DNA of 47,104 nt from Nocardiopsis sp. CC223A (GTDB lineage Bacteria > Actinomycetota > Actinomycetes > Streptosporangiales > Streptosporangiaceae), in assembly GCF_030766825.1 (NCBI RefSeq), contig NZ_JASFDV010000057.1:1-47104 (forward strand), read 5' to 3'. Shown piece after piece: positions 8,172 through 16,742 of this stretch; position 1 is the stretch's first letter, and the number at the start of each line of letters is the position of its first letter. The translations under genes were made by a program, and so were the position numbers. The notes beneath the pieces were generated by a model. That model saw nothing but the letters and a program-made list of their open reading frames with translations, did no database searches and was not told the DNA's origin.

Positions 8172-8200
8172 GGGAGTGCGGCCGTTGCGGTCGCACTCCC
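8172..8200 (+). promoter_or_regulatory. Leader hairpin just before a ribosome binding site
   Basis: A perfect 9-bp stem (GGGAGTGCG / CGCACTCCC) ends only a few bases before the GGGGAGAGGG ribosome binding site of the DUF1707/DUF4870 gene. It could modulate translation start or attenuate transcription. Confidence 0.4.
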
Positions 8201-8225
8201 AGCGCGGGGGAGAGGGAAAGTGGTC

Positions 8226-8843
8226 GTGCAGGAACCTCAGCACCCTGTGAGGCGCCCCTGGGAGCGCCCACAGCCTCAGATCCGGCTGACCCACGCCGAC
8301 AGAGACGCCGTGACCGAAATCCTTCGGGAGGCCTACGGCAAGGGCCAGCTCGACGAAGACGAATTCGAGGAGCGCCTCGACCAGGCGATGCGCGCCAAAT
8401 TCGGTGCCGACCTGGAACCCCTCACCCTGGACCTGGGGCTCACCCCTCAGGGGCGCCCGGCCACGTCGGCCAAGCCGGCCGCCACCGGCACCGGGGGCGG
8501 GGCCCCCGAGAGCACGGCGGTGGAGCGAGTGGTCGCCGGGGTCGCCCACGCGGGCAACTACTTCTTCCCGGTCATCGCCCCGCTGGTCCTGTTCCTGGGC
8601 GCCGCGAACATCTCGCCCTACGTTCGCCGCCAGGCGCTGGAGTCGCTCAACTTCCAGCTGGCCTGCATCATCGGCTCCATTCTGAGCCTGGTGGCCATCT
8701 GGCTGGTGATCCCGGCGTTCTTCCTGATCGCCATCGTGGTGGGCTGGGCCGTCCTCCCGGCCATCGGCACCGTCGCCGCCCTCGTGGGCAAGGACTGGCG
8801 CTACCCGATGCCCGGCCGGTTCCGCCTCGTCAAGGACGACTAG
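8226..8843 (+). CDS. DUF1707/DUF4870 membrane protein
   Basis: A 205-residue protein. Residues ~19-72 are a DUF1707 domain (IRLTHADRDAVTEILREAYG, then LDEDEFEERLDQAMRAK). After a linker, residues ~100-195 form a DUF4870 region with about three membrane segments (HAGNYFFPVIAPLVLF, then SPYVRRQALESLNFQL). DUF1707 is a soluble actinobacterial module often fused to membrane domains; neither domain has an assigned reaction. GTG at 8226 was chosen because GGGGAGAGGG lies at the right spacing; GTG at 8220 is in frame but too close. A stable hairpin precedes the ribosome binding site. It converges with the minus-strand gene ending at 8938. Confidence 0.85.
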   Translation: MQEPQHPVRRPWERPQPQIRLTHADRDAVTEILREAYGKGQLDEDEFEERLDQAMRAKFGADLEPLTLDLGLTPQGRPATSAKPAATGTGGGAPESTAVERVVAGVAHAGNYFFPVIAPLVLFLGAANISPYVRRQALESLNFQLACIIGSILSLVAIWLVIPAFFLIAIVVGWAVLPAIGTVAALVGKDWRYPMPGRFRLVKDD

Positions 8844-8937
8844 GAGCCGCACCGGGCAGGGTCGGGGAAGGCACGTGCGACGAAGGACGGGAGTGCGGGC
8901 GGGACCACCTCGTCCCGGCCCGGCACCCACCGGTCGG

Positions 8938-9534
8938 CTACCTTCCGGGGCGACCGTTGTCCTTAGAGCGGTCGCTCGCGGCGGCCTTGACCGCCTCCTT
9001 GGCGTCCTTCGCCTTCTCGGCGGCGGCACCGGCCTTCTCGCCGGCCTTCTCCGCGACCTTTCCGGCCTTGTCCTCCAGGTCCTCCCGGGTCTCCCTGACC
9101 TGCTCGCGGGCCTGGTCCAGGTGCTCCTGCCACTCGGCGTCCTGCGACGCCTGGCGCATACGGACCAGCGAGTACACGATCACACCGCCCACCAGGGCGG
9201 CGCCTCCGATCAGGACGGCACGGGGGATGCGGCGACCTCCGTTGCGCAGTCCGCGCAGTCCGCGCCGGGCGGGCTTGGGGTCGACCCGCTGGGCCGCCGC
9301 CGTGAGCAGCCCGGCCACGCGCGGGGCCACGGTGTCCTCGACCCGGTTGGCCGCGGTCTCCAGTCGGGGCGCGGTCCAGCCACGGGCCTGGAGGAGCGTC
9401 CGGGCCGCCTGTTCGCGGGCCTGGTCCGCGTACGGGCCGAGCCGGTCGGCCTGTTCCTTGGCCAGGTCCTGCAGCCGGGTGATGGCCACCTCGGCCTCCT
9501 TGCGTGCCTTGCGACGCTTGGCAGTGATAGGCAC
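8938..9534 (-). CDS. CwsA-position membrane protein with Lys/Ala-rich tail
   Basis: A 198-residue protein. It has a helical charged N-terminal half, one membrane segment at ~106-124 (AVLIGGAALVGGVIVYSLV), and a C-terminal Ala/Lys/Glu-rich coiled-coil-like tail (DLEDKAGKVAEKAGEKAGAA and onward). It is divergent from ppiA and lies between the tRNA-Ala/DLW-39 pair and ppiA, exactly where mycobacteria carry cwsA, a membrane protein acting with CrgA at division and growth sites. Sequence similarity to CwsA cannot be judged by eye, so the link is positional. A generic YtxH-like tail protein is the alternative. The start ATG at 9534 leads into a basic N-terminus. Confidence 0.7.
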   Translation of the reverse strand: MPITAKRRKARKEAEVAITRLQDLAKEQADRLGPYADQAREQAARTLLQARGWTAPRLETAANRVEDTVAPRVAGLLTAAAQRVDPKPARRGLRGLRNGGRRIPRAVLIGGAALVGGVIVYSLVRMRQASQDAEWQEHLDQAREQVRETREDLEDKAGKVAEKAGEKAGAAAEKAKDAKEAVKAAASDRSKDNGRPGR

Positions 9535-9844
9535 GTCGTCAGCTCCTTCGGTCGTTCACCGATTTCATGCGGTCGCACCCGGTGCGGCCGACGGCGGTGC
9601 CGACGGCTCGCGCCCGGGCCTTCCCGTCGTCCTTCCCCGTTATCCGGGTGTTATCTCAACATACGTCCTCTCCGTCGGCGATCGGCGTTTCGACACCGCC
9701 GACGGGGTAGGTCCGCGACGGGGGGCGAACCGGGCGTACCGTGACGTGGAGGACGTTCTCCCCGGTCTCGCCGGGTTCCGCCGAACCCCGTGTGTCGGAC
9801 GGGTAACGTGATCTCGTCAACGAAGTCGACCGAAAGGCACTCAG

Positions 9845-10369
9845 GTGTCGGACTCCAAGGCCCAGCCGACCGCCCGGCTGAACACCTCCAAGGGAACCAT
9901 CGTCATCCGGCTCTTCGAGGAGGAGGCGCCCGAGACGGTCGCCAACTTCATCGGCCTGGCCGACGGCTCCAAGCAGTGGATGGACCCCGCCACCGGCAAG
10001 CCCGGCAACGGCAGCCTCTACGAGGGCACGATCTTCCACCGCGTCATCGAGGGCTTCATGATCCAGGGCGGCGACCCGCTGGGCAGCGGCCGCGGCGGCC
10101 CCGGATACACGTTCAAGGACGAGATCCACCCGAGCCTGCGCTTCGACCGCCCCTTCCTGCTGGCCATGGCCAACGCGGGTCCGGGCACCAACGGCTCCCA
10201 GTTCTTCATCACCGTGGAGAAGCCCTACTGGCTCGACGGCCGCCACACCATCTTCGGTGAGGTCACCGAGGGCCAGGACATCGTCCAGTCCATCGCCCAG
10301 GTGGCCACCGACGCCCAGGACCGTCCCCGCGAGGACGTTGTGATCAACAGCGTGGAGATCACCCGATAG
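9845..10369 (+). CDS. ppiA: Cyclophilin-type peptidyl-prolyl isomerase
   Basis: A 174-residue cyclophilin that catalyses cis-trans isomerisation of peptidyl-proline bonds. Active-site signatures are complete: FHRVIEGFMIQGGD at 64-77 (catalytic Arg in FHR), NGSQFFIT at 116-123, then W129 and H134. There is no signal peptide, so it is cytosolic. GTG at 9845 has GAAAGG about 9 bases upstream. A possible TAACGT -10 lies near 9804, giving a short leader. The position downstream of the tRNA/DLW-39 block and ahead of the rhomboid gene is conserved in actinobacteria, as for Rv0009. Confidence 0.95.
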   Translation: MSDSKAQPTARLNTSKGTIVIRLFEEEAPETVANFIGLADGSKQWMDPATGKPGNGSLYEGTIFHRVIEGFMIQGGDPLGSGRGGPGYTFKDEIHPSLRFDRPFLLAMANAGPGTNGSQFFITVEKPYWLDGRHTIFGEVTEGQDIVQSIAQVATDAQDRPREDVVINSVEITR

Positions 10370-10460
10370 CGGCCGGGAGAGCGCCCCTCGCCGGGGCGTG
10401 ACCACGGGATACGGGAGCACCCATGGGAACACGGCAGCGCACAGGAGGTAGACCCAGACC

Positions 10461-11369
10461 ATGACCGCCTCTCCCCCGCCGTCCGGAGCCGATCCGGAAC
10501 CGCGGCGGCCCGTCCGGCGCACCTGCTACCGGCACCCCGACCGGGTGACGGGGCTGTCGTGCACCCGGTGCGAGCGGCCCATCTGCCCGGACTGCATGAC
10601 GGCGGCGTCGGTGGGGCAGCACTGTCCCGAGTGCGTTGCGGAGGGCAACCGCAGGGTGCCCAAGGCCCGCACCGTCTTCGGTGGCGGGGTCGTCTCGGCC
10701 CCGTACGTCACCTGGACGATCCTGGGGCTGATGGGGGTCGGCTACGTCGCCCAGATGCTCACCGCGGGCTCACCGCTCAACACCGCCGGTTCACCGCTGG
10801 TGGACCGGCTGGGCATGTGGGGAGGCGGGGTGGCCTTCCGCGGGGAGTGGTACCGGCTCGTCACCGCGGCGTTCCTGCACGCGGGGCTGTGGCACATCCT
10901 GTTCAACGGGTGGGCCATGTACGCCCTGGGGCCGCAGCTGGAGCAGTGGCTGGGTCACGGACGCTTCCTGGCGCTGTGGGTCCTGGGGGCGCTGGGCGGC
11001 TCGGTGCTGACCCTCCTGGCGGCCCCGGACACGCTGTCCATCGGCGCCTCGGGGGCGATCTTCGCGCTGTTCGGCGCGGTGCTCGTGATCGGCCGCAGGC
11101 TCGGACTGGACGTCCGGATGGTGGCGTTGCTGATCGGCATCAACCTGGTCATCACGTTCGTGTTCCCGAGCATCTCCTGGACCGCCCACATGGGCGGTCT
11201 GGCCGTCGGCCTGCTGCTGGGGGCGGTCTTCGCCCACCTGCCCGGCAGGTCGGCCGCCCCGCGCACCAGGAACCTCGTCCACACCGGGGCGCTGGTCCTG
11301 CTGGCGGTGGTGCTGACGGGGCTGGTCTTCGTGTCCCCGGCGTTCCTGACGGCGCTGTACGTCGGCTGA
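10461..11369 (+). CDS. Rhomboid intramembrane serine protease with N-terminal zinc finger
   Basis: A 302-residue membrane protease. Residues 22-58 hold a B-box-like zinc finger (C22, H25, C34, C37, C42, C45, C55, C58). Six or seven membrane segments follow from ~80. Catalytic features are present: HILFN (residues 145-149), GASGAIFALFG with the nucleophile S197, and HMGG with H243. Rhomboids cleave transmembrane substrates within the bilayer; the substrate here is unknown. The gene follows ppiA by about 90 bp on the same strand and is closed by a strong terminator. A rhomboid at this position is common in Streptomyces and relatives. Confidence 0.95.
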   Translation: MTASPPPSGADPEPRRPVRRTCYRHPDRVTGLSCTRCERPICPDCMTAASVGQHCPECVAEGNRRVPKARTVFGGGVVSAPYVTWTILGLMGVGYVAQMLTAGSPLNTAGSPLVDRLGMWGGGVAFRGEWYRLVTAAFLHAGLWHILFNGWAMYALGPQLEQWLGHGRFLALWVLGALGGSVLTLLAAPDTLSIGASGAIFALFGAVLVIGRRLGLDVRMVALLIGINLVITFVFPSISWTAHMGGLAVGLLLGAVFAHLPGRSAAPRTRNLVHTGALVLLAVVLTGLVFVSPAFLTALYVG

Positions 11370-11383
11370 GCCCGCCGTACGCC

Positions 11384-11416
11384 GAAGGCCCCCGGAGCAC
11401 CGCTCCGGGGGCCTTC
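11384..11416. terminator. Bidirectional terminator between rhomboid and crgA
   Basis: A 15-bp perfect stem (GAAGGCCCCCGGAGC with its complement) and a 3-base loop sit between the converging rhomboid and crgA genes. TTC on one side and GAA on the other let it work in both directions. Confidence 0.85.
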
Positions 11417-11504
11417 TCACATCCGCGGTCGGCCCGACCCGGCCGCGGGCAGCACACGGAGAGCCGCCCACCGAGTGGGGCGACCCGCGATCACCGGGGG
11501 AGGA

Positions 11505-11759
11505 TCAGTGCCAGCGGGTGGCCAGGATGATGGCCACGATGATGCCGGAGAAGCCGACGGCCAGGTTCCAGTTGCCGAGGTCCTGCATGTAGGGCACGTA
11601 CTGCCCCGCGATGTAGAAGACCGCGATCCACAGGATGCCCAGGATGAAGAAGCCCAGCATGGTCGGGACCAGCCAGCGCGGGCTGACCTTGGGCTTCTCC
11701 TTCGAAGGAGGCGGCGTGTAGACGACCTTCTTCTTGCGATCGTTGCGGGACTTGGGCAC
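11505..11759 (-). CDS. crgA: Cell division protein CrgA
   Basis: An 84-residue protein with two membrane segments. It starts PKSRNDRKKK, continues VVYTPPPSKEKPK, then has segments around LVPTMLGFFILGILWIAVFY and AVGFSGIIVAIILATRWH. The RWH ending and PKS start are typical of CrgA, a small septum protein that affects FtsZ ring formation and recruits division partners, and that interacts with CwsA in mycobacteria. GTG at 11759 was chosen because it gives the standard PKS start and has GGAG eight bases upstream; longer forms add an unconserved stretch. It lies downstream of pknB on the same strand. Confidence 0.92.
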   Translation of the reverse strand: MPKSRNDRKKKVVYTPPPSKEKPKVSPRWLVPTMLGFFILGILWIAVFYIAGQYVPYMQDLGNWNLAVGFSGIIVAIILATRWH

Positions 11760-11870
11760 GGTCGCTGCTCCAGTACGGGTGGGGCCGGTCATAACGGAAA
11801 CACAGTCTATGCCCAGCCCGTACCCCGCCGTCACCCCAGGGGCGGCTACGGGAGGGCCGCGAACGGCGAC

Positions 11871-11894
11871 GGGGCCGCCCCCTGGGGCGGCCCC
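11871..11894 (-). terminator. Hairpin after pknB
   Basis: An 11-bp perfect stem (GGGGCCGCCCC / GGGGCGGCCCC) with a two-base loop lies 25 bases after the pknB stop and before crgA. It has no T tract, so readthrough into crgA is possible. Confidence 0.5.
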
Positions 11895-11918
11895 GCCTAT
11901 GTCCGGTTCCGGTCCGGT

Positions 11919-13742
11919 CTAGTCCCGCAGCGTGGGCTCGAATATGAACCCGTCGCCCTCCGGCGGGCCCTCGCCGTCCGGGGGCGTCTCATCCCCGTCG
12001 CCCGGCGGCTCCGGGGAGTCCGGGTCCGTGGGCTGGTTCGGCTGGGTCGGGGCGATCGCCACCGTCACGGTGACCGTGGTGCCCGGCGCCACCTCCTGAT
12101 CGGCCGCGATCGACTGGCTGACGACCGTGCCGGGCGGGTTGTTGGGGTCCTCCACCTCGTGGAAGGACGCCGTCAGGCCGCGTTCCTGAAGGGCGGCCTC
12201 GGCCTGCTCGCGGGTCATCCCCACCAGGTCGGGGACCTGTGCGTCGCCCGGGCCGCTGGAGACGAAGAGCCGGATCTCGGCGTCCGCGGCGACCTCGCTG
12301 CCCGCGGGCGGGTCGGTGTTGATCGCCGTCCCGTCCGCGATGGTGTCGTGGTTCTGCTCCTCGACGGTGACGTTGGTGAACCCGGCCTCGGCGAGCGTGT
12401 TCTGCGCGTCGGTCTGGCTCTGCCCGTCCACCGGCGGGATCGCCTGGGCGTCGGGGCCGCTGGAGACGTACAGGACGATCGCGTCGTCCAACGCGATCTC
12501 CTCGCCCGCGGGCGGGTCGGTCTCCACGACCGACCCCTCCTCGGCCTCGGGGTCGGCGCGCTGCTCGACCCTGACCTCGGTGAACCCGGCCTCCTCCAGT
12601 TCGGCCTGGGCGTCCTCGGCCGACGACCCGACCACGTCCGGGACCGCCGTCGTCTCGGGCTCATCCGCCCCTGGCCCTTCCCGGGTCATCAGGAAGAACA
12701 CCAGGAAGATCGAGGCGACGACACCGAGGCCGAGCAGCGACCACAACACGATCCTGCCCGTGTTGTTCGGCTTCTCGTCCCGGTAGTCGTCGTAGTCGTC
12801 GTCGTAACCGTCGTCGTAGTGGTCCCCGTACCGGTCGTTCGCCGGCGGCAGCATCGTGGTCGCCCCGGCGGCGGCCATCGCCATGTTGCCCGCCTGGGTG
12901 GGCATTCCGGCCAGCCCGCGCTGGATGTCGGCCCGCATCTCCGCGGCGCTCTGGTACCGCTGGTCGCGGTCCTTGGCCATCGCCCGCAGGGTGATGTCCT
13001 CCAGCCACTCCGGCACCTGCGGGTCCACCTGGGACGGCGGCACCGGCTCCTCGCGGACGTGCTGGTAGGCGATGGACACCGGTGAGTCGCCGGTGAACGG
13101 CGGACGGCCGGTCAGCAGCTCGTAGAGCACGCACCCGGTCGAGTAGAGGTCGCTGCGCGGGTCCACCCGCTCGCCGCGCGCCTGCTCCGGGGAGAGGTAC
13201 TGGGCGGTGCCGATGACCTGCGAGGTCTGGGTCATGGTCGCCTGGTTGTCGTCCATGGACCGGGCGATGCCGAAGTCCATGACCTTGACCTCGGCGCTGC
13301 GGGTCAGCATCACGTTCGCGGGTTTGATGTCCCGGTGGACGATCCCGTTGTCGTGGCTGTACTCCAGCGCCCGCAGGATGCCGTCGACGAGTTCCGCGGA
13401 GCGCTCCGGCAGGAGCCTGCGGTCGTCGTCGAGGAGTTCCTTGAGCGTCCGGCCGTCCACGTACTCCATGACGATGTACGGGATCGAGAGCCCGTCGATC
13501 ATGTCCTCGCCGGTGTCGTAGACGGCGATGATCGCGGGGTGGTTGAGGGAGGCCGCCGACTGGGCCTCCCGACGGAAGCGGGCCTGGAACACGTGGTCGC
13601 GGGCCAGGTCGTGCCTGAGCGTCTTGACGGCGACCAGCCGGTCGAGTCTCAGGTCTCGCGCGCGGTAGACCTCGGCCATGCCGCCGCGCCCGACGATGCC
13701 GTCGAGTTCGTAGCGCCCGCCGAAGAGCCGGGGTTGGGACAT
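11919..13742 (-). CDS. pknB: Ser/Thr protein kinase PknB with PASTA domains
   Basis: A 607-residue membrane kinase. Kinase domain at ~10-275: GRGGMAEVY loop, K40, HRDIKPAN (D138), DFG at 156-158, and activation loop MTQTSQVIGTAQYLSPEQ with likely autophosphorylated threonines near 171 and 173. An Asp/Tyr-rich juxtamembrane stretch (305-322) precedes one membrane helix (~330-352). Outside are three PASTA repeats (from ~367, ~434 and ~503) and a Pro/Gly/acidic tail. PASTA repeats sense muropeptides or lipid II, and the kinase phosphorylates division and cell-wall proteins. Mycobacterial PknB has four PASTA repeats, so this one is shorter by one. It is the last kinase of the fhaA-to-pknB cluster, 73 bp after pknA. 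Confidence 0.97.
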   Translation of the reverse strand: MSQPRLFGGRYELDGIVGRGGMAEVYRARDLRLDRLVAVKTLRHDLARDHVFQARFRREAQSAASLNHPAIIAVYDTGEDMIDGLSIPYIVMEYVDGRTLKELLDDDRRLLPERSAELVDGILRALEYSHDNGIVHRDIKPANVMLTRSAEVKVMDFGIARSMDDNQATMTQTSQVIGTAQYLSPEQARGERVDPRSDLYSTGCVLYELLTGRPPFTGDSPVSIAYQHVREEPVPPSQVDPQVPEWLEDITLRAMAKDRDQRYQSAAEMRADIQRGLAGMPTQAGNMAMAAAGATTMLPPANDRYGDHYDDGYDDDYDDYRDEKPNNTGRIVLWSLLGLGVVASIFLVFFLMTREGPGADEPETTAVPDVVGSSAEDAQAELEEAGFTEVRVEQRADPEAEEGSVVETDPPAGEEIALDDAIVLYVSSGPDAQAIPPVDGQSQTDAQNTLAEAGFTNVTVEEQNHDTIADGTAINTDPPAGSEVAADAEIRLFVSSGPGDAQVPDLVGMTREQAEAALQERGLTASFHEVEDPNNPPGTVVSQSIAADQEVAPGTTVTVTVAIAPTQPNQPTDPDSPEPPGDGDETPPDGEGPPEGDGFIFEPTLRD

Positions 13743-13815
13743 GTCGTGTACTGATCCTTGTTCTGGGCCCGCGTGCGGACCTTCTTACTCGGAGCGTCTG
13801 CCGCTCATGGCCTCG

Positions 13816-15288
13816 TCACGTGATCGGTTCGCCACCCTGAGGCGGCTCGCCGCCGCCTTCCCCGCCTTCGCCGCCTTCATCGCCGGGATCGGGGTCCGGA
13901 TCGGTGGTACCGGGGTCGGTCTCACCGTCGGTCGGCTCCTCGCCTCCTTCGCCCGGGTCGGTCGTGCCGGGGTCGGTCTCCCCTTCGGAGGGCTCCGGGG
14001 GATGGCTGGGAGTCTCCTCTGGGGTCGTCGGTGTGTAGTCGGGTGTGTAGTCGGGGACGGCGGGTACGTCGGTGTACTCGTCCTCCTCGGGTTCGGGGGA
14101 GGGGCTGGAGGACGGCTCGTCGATGACGACGGGCGTGTCCTCGTTGCGCACGTTGTCCGCGCCGTCGGTGCCGTCACCGCTCAGGAAGAAACCCCCCAGG
14201 ACGGCGGCGGCGATGAGCACCGCCGCGCCGACCACGGCGAGGATCACCGGCAGGCCGATCCGTCGTCGGGACGCCAGCCTAGCGGAGTCGTTCTCCTGAC
14301 CAGGAGCTACGGTCTGCTGTCCGGTGGTGCGCCGGGGCGTGATCCCGGTGGTGCGCCCGGCGTCGGGGACCGCGGCCGCCACCCGGGTGGCGGCCACCCC
14401 GCCGAACCCGGCGGAGGGCGTGGGCGGTCCGGTGCCCGCGTCGGAGCGGATCATCGCTGCCATGTGCGCGACCTCGCCGGCGGACGCGGGCCGGTCCTCG
14501 GGATCCTTGCACAGCAGCAGGAACACCAGGTCGTCGAGCTCGGCGGGGACGTGCTCGGGCAGCGGCGGCGGCTCGTCGCGGGTGTGCGCCAGGGCCAGCG
14601 CGACCGGGCTGTCGCCGGTGAACGGCGGCTCCCCGGCCAGGCACTCGTAGGCGACCACACCGAGCGCGTACAGGTCCGAGGACCCGGTGGCCGGCCGCCC
14701 CGACGCCTGCTCGGGGGAGATGTACTGGGCGGTCCCCATGACCATGCCGGTCTGGGTCAGGGTGACCGACATGTCGCCGCGGGCGATGCCGAAGTCGGTG
14801 AGCTTGAGCCTGCCGTCCCCGGTGACCAGCAGGTTGCCCGGCTTGATGTCGCGGTGCACCACCCCGCGGGCGTGCGCCGCGGCCAGCGCCTGGGCGGCCT
14901 GGCCGATGAAGTCCAGGGTCTCGTCGGGGGTGAGGCCGCCGCGCTCCTTGAGGACCTGGGAGAGGGGCTCGCCCACCACCAGCTCCATGATGAGGTAGGC
15001 CCGGCCGTCCTCCTCCCCGTAGTCGAAGACCTGGGCGATGCCCGGGTGGGAGAGTCCCGCGGTGATCCTCCCCTCGGTGCGGAACCGCTGTCTGGCGGTG
15101 GGCTCGGCCATCTGCGACGGGTGCAGGAGTTTGACCGCGACGGGCCGGTTGAGCAGGGTGTCGGTGGCCTTCCAGACCGTGCCCATGCCACCGGAGCCGA
15201 TCTGCTCCTCTAGTCGGTAACGGTCGCTCAGAACGGTCCCGGTGAGTCCACCGGGACCGTTCTGGGAAGAAGGTTCGTAGGTGCCCAC
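13816..15288 (-). CDS. pknA: Ser/Thr protein kinase PknA
   Basis: A 490-residue kinase. The kinase domain at ~24-280 has GSGGMGTVW, K53, HRDIKPGN (D147), DFG at 165-167 and a TLTQTGMVMGTAQYISPEQ activation loop. A Pro/Thr linker leads to one membrane helix (~345-369). The outer tail has no PASTA repeat but is very rich in Thr, Pro, Asp and Glu, with GETDPGTTDP repeated twice. PknA phosphorylates cell-division and wall-synthesis proteins in mycobacteria. GTG at 15288 overlaps the pbpA TAG stop by one base, so the genes are translationally coupled. The kinase and position support pknA rather than a generic kinase. Confidence 0.95.
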   Translation of the reverse strand: MGTYEPSSQNGPGGLTGTVLSDRYRLEEQIGSGGMGTVWKATDTLLNRPVAVKLLHPSQMAEPTARQRFRTEGRITAGLSHPGIAQVFDYGEEDGRAYLIMELVVGEPLSQVLKERGGLTPDETLDFIGQAAQALAAAHARGVVHRDIKPGNLLVTGDGRLKLTDFGIARGDMSVTLTQTGMVMGTAQYISPEQASGRPATGSSDLYALGVVAYECLAGEPPFTGDSPVALALAHTRDEPPPLPEHVPAELDDLVFLLLCKDPEDRPASAGEVAHMAAMIRSDAGTGPPTPSAGFGGVAATRVAAAVPDAGRTTGITPRRTTGQQTVAPGQENDSARLASRRRIGLPVILAVVGAAVLIAAAVLGGFFLSGDGTDGADNVRNEDTPVVIDEPSSSPSPEPEEDEYTDVPAVPDYTPDYTPTTPEETPSHPPEPSEGETDPGTTDPGEGGEEPTDGETDPGTTDPDPDPGDEGGEGGEGGGEPPQGGEPIT

Positions 15289-16742
15289 TACAGAACCACT
15301 GCCTCCATCAGTGCCCGCGCGACCGGAGCCGCGAGTTCGTTACCGCTCCCGCCGCCGAACTCCACCACCACTGCGACCGCGACCTGCGGGTCGTCCGCCG
15401 GGGCGAACCCGATGAACCAGTTGTGGGTCCGGTCTGTGCCGTTCTCCGCGGTACCGGTCTTGCCGGCCACCTCGATGCCCGGGATGGCGGCGTTGAGGCC
15501 GCTGCCCTCGGGCGGCGTGGTGACCAGGACCATCATGTCGGTGAGCATGTCCGCTGTGCGGGCGCTGACCGCCTCGGAGTAGGTGTCCGGGGAGGTCTGG
15601 GTGATCACCGACAGGTCGGAGTCGCGTACCGACTCCACCACGTAGGGTCGCATGACGTCGCCGTCGTTGGCGATACCGGCGGCGACCATCGCCATCTGGA
15701 GCGGGGTGGCCTCGACGTTGGACTGGCCGATGCCGGCGCGGCCGAGGATGCTCTGGTCGGACTCCACGGGGGCGTAGCTGTCCACCACCGACAGCGGCAC
15801 GGCCATCGGTTCCTCGGGGTTGAACCCGAACGCCGTCGCCTGCTCGCTGAGCGCTTCTCCGCCGAGTTCCATGGCCCAGTTCGCGAACGAGGTGTTGCAC
15901 GAGATCTGGATGGAGTGGGCCAGGGTGTCGGGCTGGCCCCCGTTGCAGCTGCCCATGGCGTTGGGCAGCGGCGGACCGGACGGGAACTGGAGCTGGTCCG
16001 GTGCCTCCTGGGTGCTGTCCGGGCCCGCGTCCAGGTTCTCGATCGCCGCCGCGGCGGTGACCACCTTGAAGGTCGAACCCGGGGGGTAGCGCTCGTTGAG
16101 GGCCCGGTTGAGCAGCGGCTTGCGCTCGTCGTTCTCCAGCTCGACGTACGCGTTGGTCGAGTCCTGCGGGTTGTTGATGTCCACGACCGTGTTGGGGTCG
16201 TAGGACGGGTAGGAGATCGCGCCCAGGATCGCCCCGGTATCGGGGTCGAGCGCGACCGCCGCGCCGTTGCGGCCGCCCAGGTTCTCGAAGGCGGTGTACC
16301 CGGCCTCCTGCACCTCGGGCACCAGCGTCAGCTGCACCTGGGCGCCCTCGGGTTCGCGGCCGGTGATCATGTCGCGGAAGTTGCGCACGGCCAACCGGTC
16401 GTCGCTGCCGTTGAGCAGGTCGTTCTCGACGGCCTCGATGCCGGAGGCGCCGTAGTTGCGGAAGGAGCCCACGATCGGCGTGTACATGTCGCCGCCCTCG
16501 TAGACCCGCTGGTAGCGGGCCGGGTCGCCCTCGTCGGCGATGTTCTCCGAGTAGGCGACGTTCTCCCCGCCCACCAGGATGGGGCCGCGGGGGGCGCTGG
16601 CCTGTTCGGCGTACTGGCGCCGGTTGAGCGGGTCCTCCTTGATCGTCGGCGCCTGGATGCCCTGGATCCAGGTGATGTTGGCCATGAGGACCAGGAACAT
16701 GAGCAGGCAGAAGATGCTCAGTCTGCGGATCGTCGTGTTCAT
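15288..16742 (-). CDS. pbpA: Class B penicillin-binding protein PbpA
   Basis: A 484-residue peptidoglycan transpeptidase anchored by one N-terminal membrane helix (~7-27). The three catalytic motifs are intact: STFK (nucleophile S223, K226), SCN at 281-283 and KTGT at 428-431. The N-terminal dimerisation region lies at ~40-150. It cross-links new peptidoglycan outside the membrane, working with the RodA glycosyltransferase encoded directly upstream. ATG at 16742 overlaps the rodA stop in an ATGA arrangement. The length matches actinobacterial PbpA, and the surrounding kinase cluster suggests phospho-control of the RodA-PbpA pair. Confidence 0.97.
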   Translation of the reverse strand: MNTTIRRLSIFCLLMFLVLMANITWIQGIQAPTIKEDPLNRRQYAEQASAPRGPILVGGENVAYSENIADEGDPARYQRVYEGGDMYTPIVGSFRNYGASGIEAVENDLLNGSDDRLAVRNFRDMITGREPEGAQVQLTLVPEVQEAGYTAFENLGGRNGAAVALDPDTGAILGAISYPSYDPNTVVDINNPQDSTNAYVELENDERKPLLNRALNERYPPGSTFKVVTAAAAIENLDAGPDSTQEAPDQLQFPSGPPLPNAMGSCNGGQPDTLAHSIQISCNTSFANWAMELGGEALSEQATAFGFNPEEPMAVPLSVVDSYAPVESDQSILGRAGIGQSNVEATPLQMAMVAAGIANDGDVMRPYVVESVRDSDLSVITQTSPDTYSEAVSARTADMLTDMMVLVTTPPEGSGLNAAIPGIEVAGKTGTAENGTDRTHNWFIGFAPADDPQVAVAVVVEFGGGSGNELAAPVARALMEAVVL

